A stretch of DNA of 64,000 nt from 21-14-0-10-32-9 sp964501945 (GCA_964501945.1 CAZCTY010000002.1:1-64000), one strand, 5' to 3'; positions 27,423 to 36,175 are shown, numbered from the stretch's first letter. A program made the numbers and translations. The notes: generated from the sequence alone by a model not told the origin.

Positions 27423-27584
27423 AAAAAAAACCTTTCATCACAGTAAAAAAAACTTAAATAAAAAAATTTCTAAAACACAAATTAATAACACTTAAGTTTT
27501 TATTATATACGAAAAATAAAAAATATTTATAAGCGTTACCAATAAATGACCAGTGAAAAAAAATAAGAAAAAAAAGTTTTAAAA
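27423..27584. other. AT-rich intergenic spacer between helicase and nrdJ
   Basis: A 162-bp spacer. It holds the nrdJ terminator T-runs (27555-27576 on the minus strand) and a TATA-like TATTTATAAG near 27527-27536 that could work in either direction. No small ORF with a convincing start or any structured RNA was recognised. Confidence 0.4.
27555..27576 (-). terminator. T-rich terminator after nrdJ
   Basis: Two runs of eight T on the minus strand (about 27556-27563 and 27568-27575) follow the nrdJ stop codon, a typical archaeal intrinsic termination signal. Confidence 0.5.
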
Positions 27585-30500
27585 TTAAGAGCACCCAGTA
27601 GTATTACCACAATCCTCACAGACAGCGCAACTACCACTTCTCTTTAATTTCATCGAGCCACAACTAGTACACTGCTCGCCTGTATACCCTTTAGATTTAG
27701 CTTCATAAACATCAGCCTCTTTACCAGATATACGAAGCTGTTTTTCTTTAGGCCCTTCTTTTTCAGGCTCTTCCTTAGTATCAGATGCTTCCATTGTTTT
27801 TACATGAACAAAGTCCTTACGCCCAAGGTACTCATACCCAAGAGTCCTAAATACATAGTCAAGAATCGAAGTGGCATTTTTAATTACAGGATGCCCAATA
27901 ACCATACCTGCGGGCTCAAACCTTGTAAATGTGAATGAGTCCACAAATTCTTCTAAAGGCACACCATATTGCAAGCCCTTAGATATAGCCACAGCGAAAC
28001 AATTCAACAAAGCACCATAAGAGGCACCTTCTTTGTATGTGTCAAGGAAAATCTCCCCCAACGAACCATCCTCATACTCGCCAGTTCTAAGGAAAACCTT
28101 TTGACCGCCAACATTTGCCTCTTGAACAAAACCCTTACGCTTTGCAGGCATCTTCTTTTGGCTCATCTTATAGACAACTTTTTCATGGATTTTTTTAGCA
28201 TCCACAGATTCATCAACGTCATCAACTTGCTTTAACATTAAAAGCTCAGCATCTTCTTGAGAAGTAGAACTCAAAGGCTGACTAAGCTTACAACCATCCC
28301 TATACAAAGCGACAGCTTTAACCATTAACTTCCATGCATCTTTATGAGCTTTAGCAACATCACTAATGCTCGCAGTTTTATCCATGTTAATAGTTTTACT
28401 AATAGCTCCTGAGATATAAGGTTGAACTGCAGCCATCATCTGAATGTGCCCAGAGTAATCAATTAAACGAGTACCAAGCTTGCCACATTTATTAGCACAA
28501 TCAAAAACAAATACGTGCTCTTCTTTTAAGCCAGGCGCTCCCTCAACAGTCATAGTACCACAAACATATTCCTCAGCTTTTTCAATATCCCTTTTAGAAA
28601 AACCAAGCGCCTCTAAAACATTAAGATCAGGCTTTCCTATTTGCTCCTCAGTAAAACCTAGCTCTTTTAAAACATCATCACCAAGAGTCCACTTAGTAAA
28701 TGCATATTTTAATTCAAACACAGTTTTTAACTGAGACTCAACTTTTTGAATAGCAACATCAGTAAAACCTTTTTCTTTTAAATCCTCATGATTAATACCA
28801 GGTGCGTCTTTTAAAGTACCCGCGCCAACACAGTATTTGACAATCTTATCAATTTCCTCATTAGAATAACCTAAAACTTCTAAAGCACTAGGAACAGACT
28901 GATTTACAATCTTAAAGTAACCGCCACCAGCGAGCTTTTTGAATTTGACTAAAGCAAAATCAGGCTCAACACCAGTAGTATCACAATCCATAACTAAACC
29001 AATAGTACCAGTCGGAGCAATAACAGTTACTTGAGCATTCCTAAAACCATACTCCTCACCCCAAGATAAAGCATCATCCCACGCAGAACGAGCATGACGC
29101 ACCATGTACTCAGGACAATTATCAACACCCAAACCAACAGGCTTAATCGTCAAACCCTCATACTCAGACGGCTTAGCATTATGAGCTGCGCGCCTATGAT
29201 TCCTAATTACTTTAAGCATATCTTCTTTATTTTCATCAAATCTCTCAAAAGGACCTTTAGCTCGAGCCAACTCAGCAGAAGTAGTATAACTTTGACCACC
29301 CATAATAGCAGTAATTGAAGCAGCAAAGCTCCTACCTTGAGGACTATCATACGGAAGACCCATCCTCATAAGTAAAGCGCCAATATTAGCATAACCTAAA
29401 CCAAGCGTCCTATACAAATAACTGTTTTTAGCAATTTCTTTACTTGGAAATTGAGCCATTAAAACAGAAATTTCAAGAACCGTAGTCCAAAGACGAACAC
29501 CATGCTTGAATTTATCAACATCAAACATTTTAGTGCCATTATCAAAGAACTTAACTAAATTAAAACTAGCCAAATTACAAGCAGTATCATCTAAAAACAT
29601 ATACTCCGAGCAAGGATTACTAGCATTAATCCTACCATCATTTGGACAAGTATGCCATTCATTAATTGTGTCATCAAATTGAACACCAGGATCCGCACTC
29701 ATCCAAGATGAGTAATTAATTTTATCCCAAAGCTCAGATGCTTTTAGAGTTTTATGAACTTTACCGTCAGTCCTTCTAGTTAAGTGCCAATCTTCTTCTT
29801 TGTGAAGAGTTTCAAAGAACTTATTTGGAATCCTAACAGAGTTATTACTATTTTGACCTGCAACAGTTAGATAAGCTTCAGATTCATAATTAGAATCCAT
29901 AACAACGAAATCAATTTCTTTTTTACCCTGCCTGACAAGCATTAATGCTCGCTGAACATAGTTAATAGGAACTTCATCATCAAGAGCTTTTTTTACAGCT
30001 TTCCTCAACGCAATATTTTCTTTTAAGTTAACAGATTTTTTCTCATGAGCAATCCTCATTATGTTATTTAAGTGCTTGCTTGATGTAATGCTACCTTGAA
30101 CAAGAGATGCAACTTTTTGCTCCTCCCTCATCTTCCACTCAATAAAATCTTCAATTTCAGGATGATCAAGATCTAAACAAACCATTTTAGCAGCGCGCCT
30201 AGTAGTACCACCAGATTTTATCGCGCCAGCCGCCCTATCAAAAACAGTTAGAAAAGACATCAACCCAGAAGATTTTCCACCACCAGATAAGTGCTCACCA
30301 CGACCCCTAATAGATGAGAAATTAGTACCAGTACCCGAACCATACTTAAATAAACGAACTTCTCTTGTAATCAAATCAAATAACCCACCTTCATTAACTA
30401 AATCATCCCTAATAGATTGAATGAAACAAGCATGAGGCTGAGGCCTACTATAAGCATCCTGAGATTGTTTTACCTCTCCTGAATCAGGCTCAACATAGTA

Positions 30501-31052
30501 ATGACCTTGAGATTCACCTTTAATACCATATGCAGTAAATAAACCAGTGTTAAACCACTGAGGACTATTAGGAGCACACATCTGATTTAAAATCATAAAA
30601 GCAAGTTCATCATAAAAAGTAGCAGCATCCTCCTCTGATTTAAAGTAGCCGTAACGAACACCCCAATCAGTCCAACAACCAGCTAATCTATGAGCGACTT
30701 GCTTAACGCTCCTCTCAGAACCAAATACTATATTACCTTCTTTATCAACAGCAACATCTCCATTTTCATCAAGCTGAGGAACACCTTTTTTTCTAAGATA
30801 CTTTTGAGCAAGAATATCAGTTGCCATCTGACTCCAAGAAGACGGAACTTCAATTTTTTTTATTTCATAAACAACAGAACCATCACTGTTTCTAATAACA
30901 GAATCCCTATAAGTATATTCAAACATTTCATAAACAGACTTCCCTGGCTTTGTAAAAAGCCTTTTAACACTAAGCCCTTTTTCATAATATTTAGCATTTG
31001 TTATCTTATCTACAAACTCATCACCCAACACATCATATTTTTTCTCACTCAT
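27585..31052 (-). CDS. nrdJ: Adenosylcobalamin-dependent (class II) ribonucleotide reductase
   Basis: Makes deoxyribonucleotides using B12, so it works with or without oxygen. At 1155 residues it is a large class II form. Visible landmarks are HACFIQSIRDD (N-terminal redox cysteine strand), the NPCSEYMFLDDTACNLASFNLV block containing the radical-site cysteine, GTGTNFSSIRG, and APTGTIGLVMDCDTTGVEPD. The C-terminus ends in a zinc-ribbon-like cysteine cluster (CTSCG ... CAVCEDCG). No B12 synthesis genes occur here, so cobalamin may be scavenged. It lies 15 bp after nrdR with a GAGAGGGTG ribosome binding site, and the two probably form one NrdR-controlled operon. Confidence 0.97.
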   Translation of the reverse strand: MSEKKYDVLGDEFVDKITNAKYYEKGLSVKRLFTKPGKSVYEMFEYTYRDSVIRNSDGSVVYEIKKIEVPSSWSQMATDILAQKYLRKKGVPQLDENGDVAVDKEGNIVFGSERSVKQVAHRLAGCWTDWGVRYGYFKSEEDAATFYDELAFMILNQMCAPNSPQWFNTGLFTAYGIKGESQGHYYVEPDSGEVKQSQDAYSRPQPHACFIQSIRDDLVNEGGLFDLITREVRLFKYGSGTGTNFSSIRGRGEHLSGGGKSSGLMSFLTVFDRAAGAIKSGGTTRRAAKMVCLDLDHPEIEDFIEWKMREEQKVASLVQGSITSSKHLNNIMRIAHEKKSVNLKENIALRKAVKKALDDEVPINYVQRALMLVRQGKKEIDFVVMDSNYESEAYLTVAGQNSNNSVRIPNKFFETLHKEEDWHLTRRTDGKVHKTLKASELWDKINYSSWMSADPGVQFDDTINEWHTCPNDGRINASNPCSEYMFLDDTACNLASFNLVKFFDNGTKMFDVDKFKHGVRLWTTVLEISVLMAQFPSKEIAKNSYLYRTLGLGYANIGALLMRMGLPYDSPQGRSFAASITAIMGGQSYTTSAELARAKGPFERFDENKEDMLKVIRNHRRAAHNAKPSEYEGLTIKPVGLGVDNCPEYMVRHARSAWDDALSWGEEYGFRNAQVTVIAPTGTIGLVMDCDTTGVEPDFALVKFKKLAGGGYFKIVNQSVPSALEVLGYSNEEIDKIVKYCVGAGTLKDAPGINHEDLKEKGFTDVAIQKVESQLKTVFELKYAFTKWTLGDDVLKELGFTEEQIGKPDLNVLEALGFSKRDIEKAEEYVCGTMTVEGAPGLKEEHVFVFDCANKCGKLGTRLIDYSGHIQMMAAVQPYISGAISKTINMDKTASISDVAKAHKDAWKLMVKAVALYRDGCKLSQPLSSTSQEDAELLMLKQVDDVDESVDAKKIHEKVVYKMSQKKMPAKRKGFVQEANVGGQKVFLRTGEYEDGSLGEIFLDTYKEGASYGALLNCFAVAISKGLQYGVPLEEFVDSFTFTRFEPAGMVIGHPVIKNATSILDYVFRTLGYEYLGRKDFVHVKTMEASDTKEEPEKEGPKEKQLRISGKEADVYEAKSKGYTGEQCTSCGSMKLKRSGSCAVCEDCGNTTGCS

Positions 31053-31067
31053 TCTTTATACACCCTC

Positions 31068-31520
31068 TCATTGTTTAGTTTCGAATTTTTCTAATTCTTT
31101 TTTAAAAGACTCTATGTCTTGAAAATCGTTATACACCGAAGCAAATCTTATATAAGATACCTGATCAAGTTTTTTTAATTGCCTCAAAATCATTTTACCA
31201 ATGTTTTTAGTTTTTATCTCCCGCTCATCACTGCTACGCATCTTAGCTTCCACTTTTGAGACAATTTTTTCAATATCTTCCTCAGATACAGGCCTTTTTT
31301 GACACGCGGTTTGAATTGATTTTATAACTTTTTGCCTATCAAAAATTTCGCGTGTACCATCCTTTTTTAAAATCCTTATGTTCACCATCTCAATTTGCTC
31401 ATACGTGGTAAATCTTCGCTCACACTTTAAACACTGACGCCTCCTTCTTGTAATATCTTCTTCAGTCTCCCTTGTCTCAAGGACTTTAGTTTCTGGAAAG
31501 CTACAATAAGGACATTTCAA
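31068..31520 (-). CDS. nrdR: Transcriptional repressor NrdR
   Basis: Zinc-ribbon plus ATP-cone repressor of ribonucleotide reductase genes. The four zinc cysteines are visible (CPYC at residues 3-6 and CLKC near 31-34), followed by RRFTTYE and the ATP-cone (IRILKKDGTREIFDRQKVIKS). With the start set to TTG at 31520 (protein begins with K-C-P-Y-C) the length is 150 residues, the family norm. A strong GAGGTGGT site 6 nt upstream supports it, against an earlier in-frame start. NrdR is nearly universal in bacteria and rare in archaea. Two candidate NrdR boxes precede the gene. Confidence 0.96.
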   Translation of the reverse strand: MKCPYCSFPETKVLETRETEEDITRRRRQCLKCERRFTTYEQIEMVNIRILKKDGTREIFDRQKVIKSIQTACQKRPVSEEDIEKIVSKVEAKMRSSDEREIKTKNIGKMILRQLKKLDQVSYIRFASVYNDFQDIESFKKELEKFETKQ

Positions 31521-31561
31521 TATAAGACCACCTCGAATCACAAAAAATAAAAAAACAAAAT

Positions 31562-31577
31562 TCACTAAATACAGGTA
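31562..31577 (-). promoter_or_regulatory. Candidate NrdR box 2 (degenerate)
   Basis: This site reads TCACTAAATACAGGTA on the plus strand and matches the bacterial NrdR-box consensus (acaCwAtATaTwGtgt) at about 10 of 16 positions. Its centre is 31 bp from that of the better box at 31593-31608, the helical spacing expected for paired NrdR boxes. Alone it would not be convincing. Confidence 0.45.
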
Positions 31578-31592
31578 AAAACAACTCTAAAA

Positions 31593-31608
31593 ACACTACC
31601 CCTAGTGT
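31593..31608 (-). promoter_or_regulatory. Candidate NrdR box 1
   Basis: ACACTA-CCCC-TAGTGT is a perfect inverted repeat with the arms of the NrdR-box consensus; only the four central bases differ. It lies about 73-88 bp before the nrdR start and overlaps the transcription start predicted from the TATA box at 31630-31637, a position suited to autorepression of nrdR-nrdJ. Confidence 0.65.
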
Positions 31609-31629
31609 TTTATCATGTTTCTTAGATTC

Positions 31630-31637
31630 TTTATAAA
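31630..31637 (-). promoter_or_regulatory. TATA box candidate for nrdR-nrdJ
   Basis: The palindromic TTTATAAA would place the minus-strand transcription start near 31607, on top of NrdR box 1. The resulting leader of about 85 nt contains both boxes and the GAGGTGGT ribosome binding site. Confidence 0.4.
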
Positions 31638-31757
31638 TTTATCTATTCTCATACATTATTTTTATTAAAATGTCATTTTTTCATACATATTAAATGATAT
31701 GCTTTAAAGTGCTATTATTAAATTAAAAAGACGAAAAAACAAACAAAATTAATAAAA

Positions 31758-31767
31758 CATTTAAATA
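31758..31767 (+). promoter_or_regulatory. TATA box for the HPF-like gene
   Basis: CATTTAAATA predicts transcription from about 31789, giving a leader of roughly 40 nt that carries a GGGGTGA ribosome binding site. Confidence 0.45.
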
Positions 31768-31786
31768 CTAGTTTTAATTACTAGTA
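31766..31786. promoter_or_regulatory. Perfect inverted repeat TACTAG-N9-CTAGTA (possible operator)
   Basis: Six-base arms separated by nine bases lie between the TATA box and the predicted start of the HPF-like gene. The position suits a repressor site, but the regulator is unknown and chance cannot be excluded in such AT-rich DNA. Confidence 0.35.
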
Positions 31787-31830
31787 GCAGAAAACCAAAA
31801 AAATGAAGGTTTTCCTGTGGGGTGAACGCA

Positions 31831-32142
31831 GTGGATGAAAACATAGAATTAGGGGGGAAGATATTCCTTTCAGGTTTTAAGAACCTTAGAAGAGACGAAT
31901 TAATAATAGCAAAGAAGCTAATAGGAAGCTATGCAAGAAAGTTTAGTGACGGATTAGAAAACTACGAGTCTTTAAATCTGCATTTAAAACCAATTCATAA
32001 CCCAGACTCAGATAAATACGAACTACACGCAAAACTAATGTATGGTGGCAAGATGGCAAATAGCGAAGTAACAGACCACAACATATTCATATGCGTGGAT
32101 TCAGCACTTAAAAAAATAGAAGAACAAGCATTAAAACAATAA
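31831..32142 (+). CDS. Small HPF/RaiA-like protein (possible ribosome hibernation factor)
   Basis: A 103-residue protein. The predicted order is strand, long helix (RRDELIIAKKLIGSYARKFSD), strand (LNLHLKPIH), strand (KYELHAKLMYG), strand (HNIFICVDS), helix (ALKKIEEQAL). This beta-alpha-beta-beta-beta-alpha order is that of S30AE/HPF ribosome-associated inhibitors, but sequence motifs are weak. I use the GTG at 31831, five bases after a GGGGTGA ribosome binding site, rather than the GTG at 31822, which would overlap that site. It has its own promoter and a possible operator. It could also be an unrelated archaeal protein with a dsRBD-like fold. Confidence 0.55.
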   Translation: MDENIELGGKIFLSGFKNLRRDELIIAKKLIGSYARKFSDGLENYESLNLHLKPIHNPDSDKYELHAKLMYGGKMANSEVTDHNIFICVDSALKKIEEQALKQ

Positions 32143-32168
32143 AAAAAAGTGCAAAAAAAATTTTTTGA

Positions 32169-34280
32169 TTATTTTATTTTTCCTTTTAAATTCTTATCAA
32201 CAATTATATTCGCGCCAACAAGTTTTCTGCCCTCAGCGCTAACACCTAAATCATCAGCGATTAAATCAAAGCTAAAAAAATCATCAATAGAAATCTCATC
32301 ATCGCAAGGCTCAACACCCTCAAATTTTAAAACCTGACCTGGTTTAGCATCAGGAGCTAGCAATAAACCAACTTTTTTACCCTGAGAGACTGCAAGCAAC
32401 ATACCCTCACTTTTAACACCGCGAAGCTTTACAGGCTTTAAGTTAGTTACAATAATTATTTTTTTACCAACCAATTCCTCTGCCTCGTATTGCCCCGCCA
32501 AACCAGAAACAATAGTCCTCTCCTCACCGCCAAGATTTATTTTTTCAATAAATAATTTATCAGCATCAGGATGCTTTTCAACAGAAGTTATTTCTGCAAC
32601 TTTTAATAAAGGCTTTTTCAATGAATCAACATCAGCCTTTACTTCTTGCGCGCCAGAATATTTACTCTTTAAACCATTAACAATGTCATCATCAAGCTTA
32701 GAAAATAAAGGCTTCGTTTTACCTATATTATGCTTTTCAATTTTAACAGATAAATCAGAGAAAGAATTATAATTAACATTTAACTGTTTTAATATGTCCT
32801 TTGATATTGACGGCATCACAGGCGAGATTAATAAAGCCAAATCTTTAATAACATTTACGAGAACAGCCAAATCGCTTTTTGCAATCTCAGGATTTTCTTT
32901 AATCTTTTTCCATGGCTCATTTTCCTGAAAATAATGATTAGCTTTTTTAGATAAAGCCATAATCTCTTTTAACGCTCGCTTAAGCTCAATGTCATCATAT
33001 AATTGAATAATTTTTTTAACATCTTCCCCATAATCCCACTCTTTTTTAATCTCACCAACAAAACCATCAGAGAATTTGTTTACAAACGTTAAAGTCCTAT
33101 TTACAAGATTTCCTAAATTACCAACTAGTTCATTGTTAAGCTTGTCTTGAAAGTCCGTCCACGAAAAATTAGTATCAGTACGCTCAGGACGATTCATAAT
33201 TATATAATACCTCCAAGCATCAGCGTTAATACCAACATCTTGAATGTTATCACCAAAAATACCAACACCCCTAGACTTAGAAAATTTCTTGTCCTCATAG
33301 TTCATATATTCATTAACATTTAAAGTATCAACTAATGTAAAATTATCCCTTGAACCAATCAAGGATGCAGGGAATAAAACTGAGTGAAAAGGAATGTTAT
33401 CTTTACCCATGAATTGAACAAGCCTAACCTTGTCAGGATTCTTCCACCAATCCTGCCAATCTTGCCTTAAAGATTTAGCTATGGAAATATAACCAATAGG
33501 CGCATCAAACCAAACATAGAAAACTTTATCCTCAAAGCCCTTAAGCGGAACAGGAATCCCCCATTTTAAATCACGAGTAATCGCCCTCTCTTTCAAGCCT
33601 TCTTTGAGCCAAGCATTAGTAGTAGTTAAAGCATTCTCAGACCAAGAATCTTTAACAATATCTAAATGAGATTCTAATAAAGGCTGAAGCTTATCAAGCC
33701 TTAAATACAAATGCTTAGTTTTTCTCAAAACAGGCACAGAACCAGTAAGCTTCGATTTAGGATTAATTAAATCCAAAGGATCTAAAAGCTTACCACAAGA
33801 ATCACACTGATCCCCACGAGCCTCATCGTACTTACAAAAAGGACACTTACCCTCAATGAACCTATCAGATAAAAATTTATCCGCATCAACATCAAAAAAC
33901 TGCTCGATCTCCCTACTTACAATGAAATCATTATCAAATAATTTTAAAAAAATCTCTTGAGTTAACTGAGTGCTCTCATCACAAGAAGTCCTACCAAAAC
34001 AATCAAAACTACAATTAAACCACTCATAAATATCTTTATGAATTTTAAAGAAATGATCAGTAGCCTCTTTAGGAGACATACCCATCTTCATCGCAATAGT
34101 TTCAGTAGTCGTGCCATGCTCATCCGTGCCAAGAACAGATAAAACATTTTTACCTTGAAGCCTTAAAAACCTAGTGTAAACATCCGCACTAATAATACAA
34201 ACCATAGTACCAAGGTGCGGAATATTATTAACATAGGGCAAAGCACTAGTTACAAGTATTTTTTTATCTAATTTAACCAC
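32169..34280 (-). CDS. metG: Methionyl-tRNA synthetase with C-terminal tRNA-binding domain
   Basis: Class I synthetase of 703 residues. The HIGH-like motif is PHLGTMV near residue 20 and the KMSKS loop reads KFSKSRG near 336. The zinc knuckle region has CPFC and CDSCG. The C-terminal 110 or so residues form an EMAP/Trbp111-like tRNA-binding OB fold (KHPDADKLFIEKINLGG, GLAGQYEAEEL, LKPVKLRGVKSEGMLLA), here fused to the enzyme. The GTG start follows the stop of the zinc-ribbon gene by one base, so translation is probably coupled. Confidence 0.97.
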   Translation of the reverse strand: MVKLDKKILVTSALPYVNNIPHLGTMVCIISADVYTRFLRLQGKNVLSVLGTDEHGTTTETIAMKMGMSPKEATDHFFKIHKDIYEWFNCSFDCFGRTSCDESTQLTQEIFLKLFDNDFIVSREIEQFFDVDADKFLSDRFIEGKCPFCKYDEARGDQCDSCGKLLDPLDLINPKSKLTGSVPVLRKTKHLYLRLDKLQPLLESHLDIVKDSWSENALTTTNAWLKEGLKERAITRDLKWGIPVPLKGFEDKVFYVWFDAPIGYISIAKSLRQDWQDWWKNPDKVRLVQFMGKDNIPFHSVLFPASLIGSRDNFTLVDTLNVNEYMNYEDKKFSKSRGVGIFGDNIQDVGINADAWRYYIIMNRPERTDTNFSWTDFQDKLNNELVGNLGNLVNRTLTFVNKFSDGFVGEIKKEWDYGEDVKKIIQLYDDIELKRALKEIMALSKKANHYFQENEPWKKIKENPEIAKSDLAVLVNVIKDLALLISPVMPSISKDILKQLNVNYNSFSDLSVKIEKHNIGKTKPLFSKLDDDIVNGLKSKYSGAQEVKADVDSLKKPLLKVAEITSVEKHPDADKLFIEKINLGGEERTIVSGLAGQYEAEELVGKKIIIVTNLKPVKLRGVKSEGMLLAVSQGKKVGLLLAPDAKPGQVLKFEGVEPCDDEISIDDFFSFDLIADDLGVSAEGRKLVGANIIVDKNLKGKIK

Positions 34281-34281
34281 C

Positions 34282-34710
34282 TCAAATATTTTTAGGAACA
34301 GCTTTTTTGGATTTTTTCTTAGGCTCTTTCATCTTTTTAGTAATAGGAATTTTAACCCCGCAAGAACCACACTCAAAGACAAAAGATTTAACACCCATAA
34401 AAGTTTTTCTTTTATACGGAATTTTAGTTTTGCCCTCAAAGTTGCACGAACCACAAGTGTAATCAACACAAAGCTCTAATGAAGCCTCATACTCATCTGC
34501 AGGCACCTCATATGAACAAGAACCACAAACATATTCTTTAGCCCTAATTTTAGGCTTTTTAGTTTTAGGATCAACAGGCTTTGTCATCAACTCTTTTTTA
34601 CATTTAGGACACAGCTCCCTAAACGCCCAAGCCATAACTCTACCCTCAGGAGTTTTCCTCCTACTAAAATAAACAAGTTCATCCATACTATCAGGTTCTC
34701 TCAATTCCAC
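34282..34710 (-). CDS. Two-zinc-ribbon protein of unknown function
   Basis: A 142-residue protein with four CxxC pairs: CPKC near residue 34, CGSC near 62, CGSC near 85 and CGSC near 113, an arrangement fitting two zinc ribbons. The N-terminus (ELREPDSMDELVYFSRR) is conserved-looking and the C-terminus is a basic tail (KEPKKKSKKAVPK). It sits between the PLP-like gene and metG, a translation-linked operon, so an RNA- or ribosome-associated role is a reasonable guess. The GTG start has a GGAGGG site six bases upstream. I do not recognise the family. Confidence 0.7.
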   Translation of the reverse strand: MELREPDSMDELVYFSRRKTPEGRVMAWAFRELCPKCKKELMTKPVDPKTKKPKIRAKEYVCGSCSYEVPADEYEASLELCVDYTCGSCNFEGKTKIPYKRKTFMGVKSFVFECGSCGVKIPITKKMKEPKKKSKKAVPKNI

Positions 34711-34712
34711 AA

Positions 34713-35540
34713 TTATCCCTCCAAATCCAATTTTTTAATCTCAATTGAAATAACATTATCATCAAGCGTCCTAATATATAGAGGACATACTTGATATGGT
34801 AAATTGTTTTCTTCACAGAACTTTATTAAGTTTTCCCTTTTAGAACCAACCGCTTTTACAAATATATTAATAGAATCATTATTGTTTAACACATCAAAGC
34901 CACTGCTTAAAAGCTTCTTTTTAATACTTGAAGAAAACTCAACCCAACGCTTCTTTTTTTTTAAAACATTATCTAAAGCCAAAGATAATTCATCAAAAGA
35001 TATACCCTCACCACTACCTTGAAAGTGCTCATTTTTTAAATCAAGTAATAACTTTAAATGATGATCTGAATCAAATGCTATGAACGCGCCCCCCGAGCTA
35101 ATAGATAAAGGCTTGTCTTTACCAAAACTACCAATTAAAAAATCTCCCCTCGTAGAGTAATCCTCACCAATAGAAGATACAATATCATGCACGAATAAAG
35201 AACCAGTTTTTTTAATTTCATCAAAGAAAGTAAACTTGTCAATGTATGCATAACCTGGATTACTATTCAATAAAACTAAAGCAGGAATAAAAGGAAACTT
35301 ATCTTTTAAAAGAACACCTGATTGCATAGGAGCTTTTATAACATTCAACCCAACTTTTAAACCCGATTTTTCATAAGTATACCACCCACCTTCTTCTTGA
35401 ATTATTAGATCATTAAAACCTAATTTTTTTGCAAGAAACATTAAAAGCTCCGCTGCATGCCTGCATTTATCCATAAACAAAAAATGCTTTTTCCCAGTTA
35501 ATTGATTTAATTTAACAACAACATCACTCAAATCAACCAC
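34713..35540 (-). CDS. PLP-dependent aminotransferase-like protein (fold type I, short)
   Basis: A 275-residue protein with the central signature of DegT-like fold type I PLP enzymes: NSNPGYAY near 93-99, an Asp in VHDIVSSIG (D119, where the pyridine-nitrogen Asp is expected), then GSFGKDKPLSISSGGAF (K141/K143 as the candidate Schiff-base lysine) and a small C-terminal domain. It is about 100 residues shorter than usual aminotransferases, mainly missing N-terminal parts. Whether it binds PLP is unknown. Its GTG overlaps the methyltransferase stop by 8 bp, so it is tied to an RNA-modification and tRNA-charging operon. Function unknown. Confidence 0.6.
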   Translation of the reverse strand: MVDLSDVVVKLNQLTGKKHFLFMDKCRHAAELLMFLAKKLGFNDLIIQEEGGWYTYEKSGLKVGLNVIKAPMQSGVLLKDKFPFIPALVLLNSNPGYAYIDKFTFFDEIKKTGSLFVHDIVSSIGEDYSTRGDFLIGSFGKDKPLSISSGGAFIAFDSDHHLKLLLDLKNEHFQGSGEGISFDELSLALDNVLKKKKRWVEFSSSIKKKLLSSGFDVLNNNDSINIFVKAVGSKRENLIKFCEENNLPYQVCPLYIRTLDDNVISIEIKKLDLEG

Positions 35541-36153
35541 CCATTTTTATAGCAAAAAAACCACTAACATCAATAATTTTTTTAGACGCATCATGATGAG
35601 TAAATGTTTTTTTTAGAACATAATCAAAATCAAACACTTCAACGACTTCAAAGTTATTAACGTTAAAAAAATCTAAGACATATTCTTTAGTGCTAGACTT
35701 GTGAATACTTAAAATTTTATTAGACAGAGAAATAGCCTTTTCCAAAAATAAAGTGTCCATGTGCTTAGTCTTAGTACCAAAAGGAGGATTCATAATTACC
35801 AAATCAAAAGAACCACTAGAAGATGAAACATCACCTAAAACAACTTCAAAATCAGGCAACTCATATTCCTCACCGATTAAAGCCAAGTTATCTTTTAAAA
35901 TTTTTAATGCAACCTCATCTTTTTCTAAGAAAACAACCCTCTTCGCGCCAAGAAGCAGAGCGCCAATACCAAGAATGCCCGTGCCCGCACCGAGATCTAA
36001 AATAGTTTTCCCTTCAATGTTACCCCTCATATTCATAGACCAAAGTAACTCCGCAGCGACCCCACTATCTGTTAAATATTGCTCCAAATCAATTTTTGGC
36101 TCCTTAAAGTCTTCAACTTTAGAGAGCACCCTTGCTAAGTGTTTTAAAGACAT
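35533..36153 (-). CDS. METTL5-like N6-adenine RNA methyltransferase
   Basis: A 206-residue Rossmann-fold SAM methyltransferase. Motif I is LDLGAGTGILGIGALLLGA and motif IV NPPFGTK, the N6-adenine type active site. The N-terminal pattern KHLARVLSKVEDFKEPKIDLEQY matches METTL5, which in eukaryotes modifies a single adenosine of small-subunit rRNA. By analogy it probably acts on archaeal 16S rRNA. The ATG at 36153 is chosen over an earlier GTG because the TATA box at 36176-36184 is 27 nt upstream and the protein then starts where METTL5 does. First gene of the METTL5-PLP-zinc ribbon-metG operon. Confidence 0.9.
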   Translation of the reverse strand: MSLKHLARVLSKVEDFKEPKIDLEQYLTDSGVAAELLWSMNMRGNIEGKTILDLGAGTGILGIGALLLGAKRVVFLEKDEVALKILKDNLALIGEEYELPDFEVVLGDVSSSSGSFDLVIMNPPFGTKTKHMDTLFLEKAISLSNKILSIHKSSTKEYVLDFFNVNNFEVVEVFDFDYVLKKTFTHHDASKKIIDVSGFFAIKMGG

Positions 36154-36175
36154 AAAAATAAGAGAATACGTCACA

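Larger units (their letters stand above)
31521..31830. other. Divergent regulatory region nrdR / HPF-like gene
   Basis: A gene-free stretch of 310 bp between divergent genes. From left to right it holds the nrdR ribosome binding site, two NrdR-box candidates, a TATA box for the minus strand, about 110 bp of AT-rich sequence with no recognised feature, then a plus-strand TATA box, a TACTAG inverted repeat and a GGGGTGA ribosome binding site for the gene at 31831. Confidence 0.6.

Noticed and set aside
27423..27584. Possible small RNA from the TATA-like box near 27530
   Set aside because: No stable fold, no terminator in the matching place other than that of nrdJ, and no conserved motif seen.
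30690..31094. A 134-codon plus-strand frame opposite nrdJ and the nrdR end
   Set aside because: It is antisense to conserved nrdJ sequence and its low-complexity Ile/Phe/Asn content is what reversed coding sequence gives.
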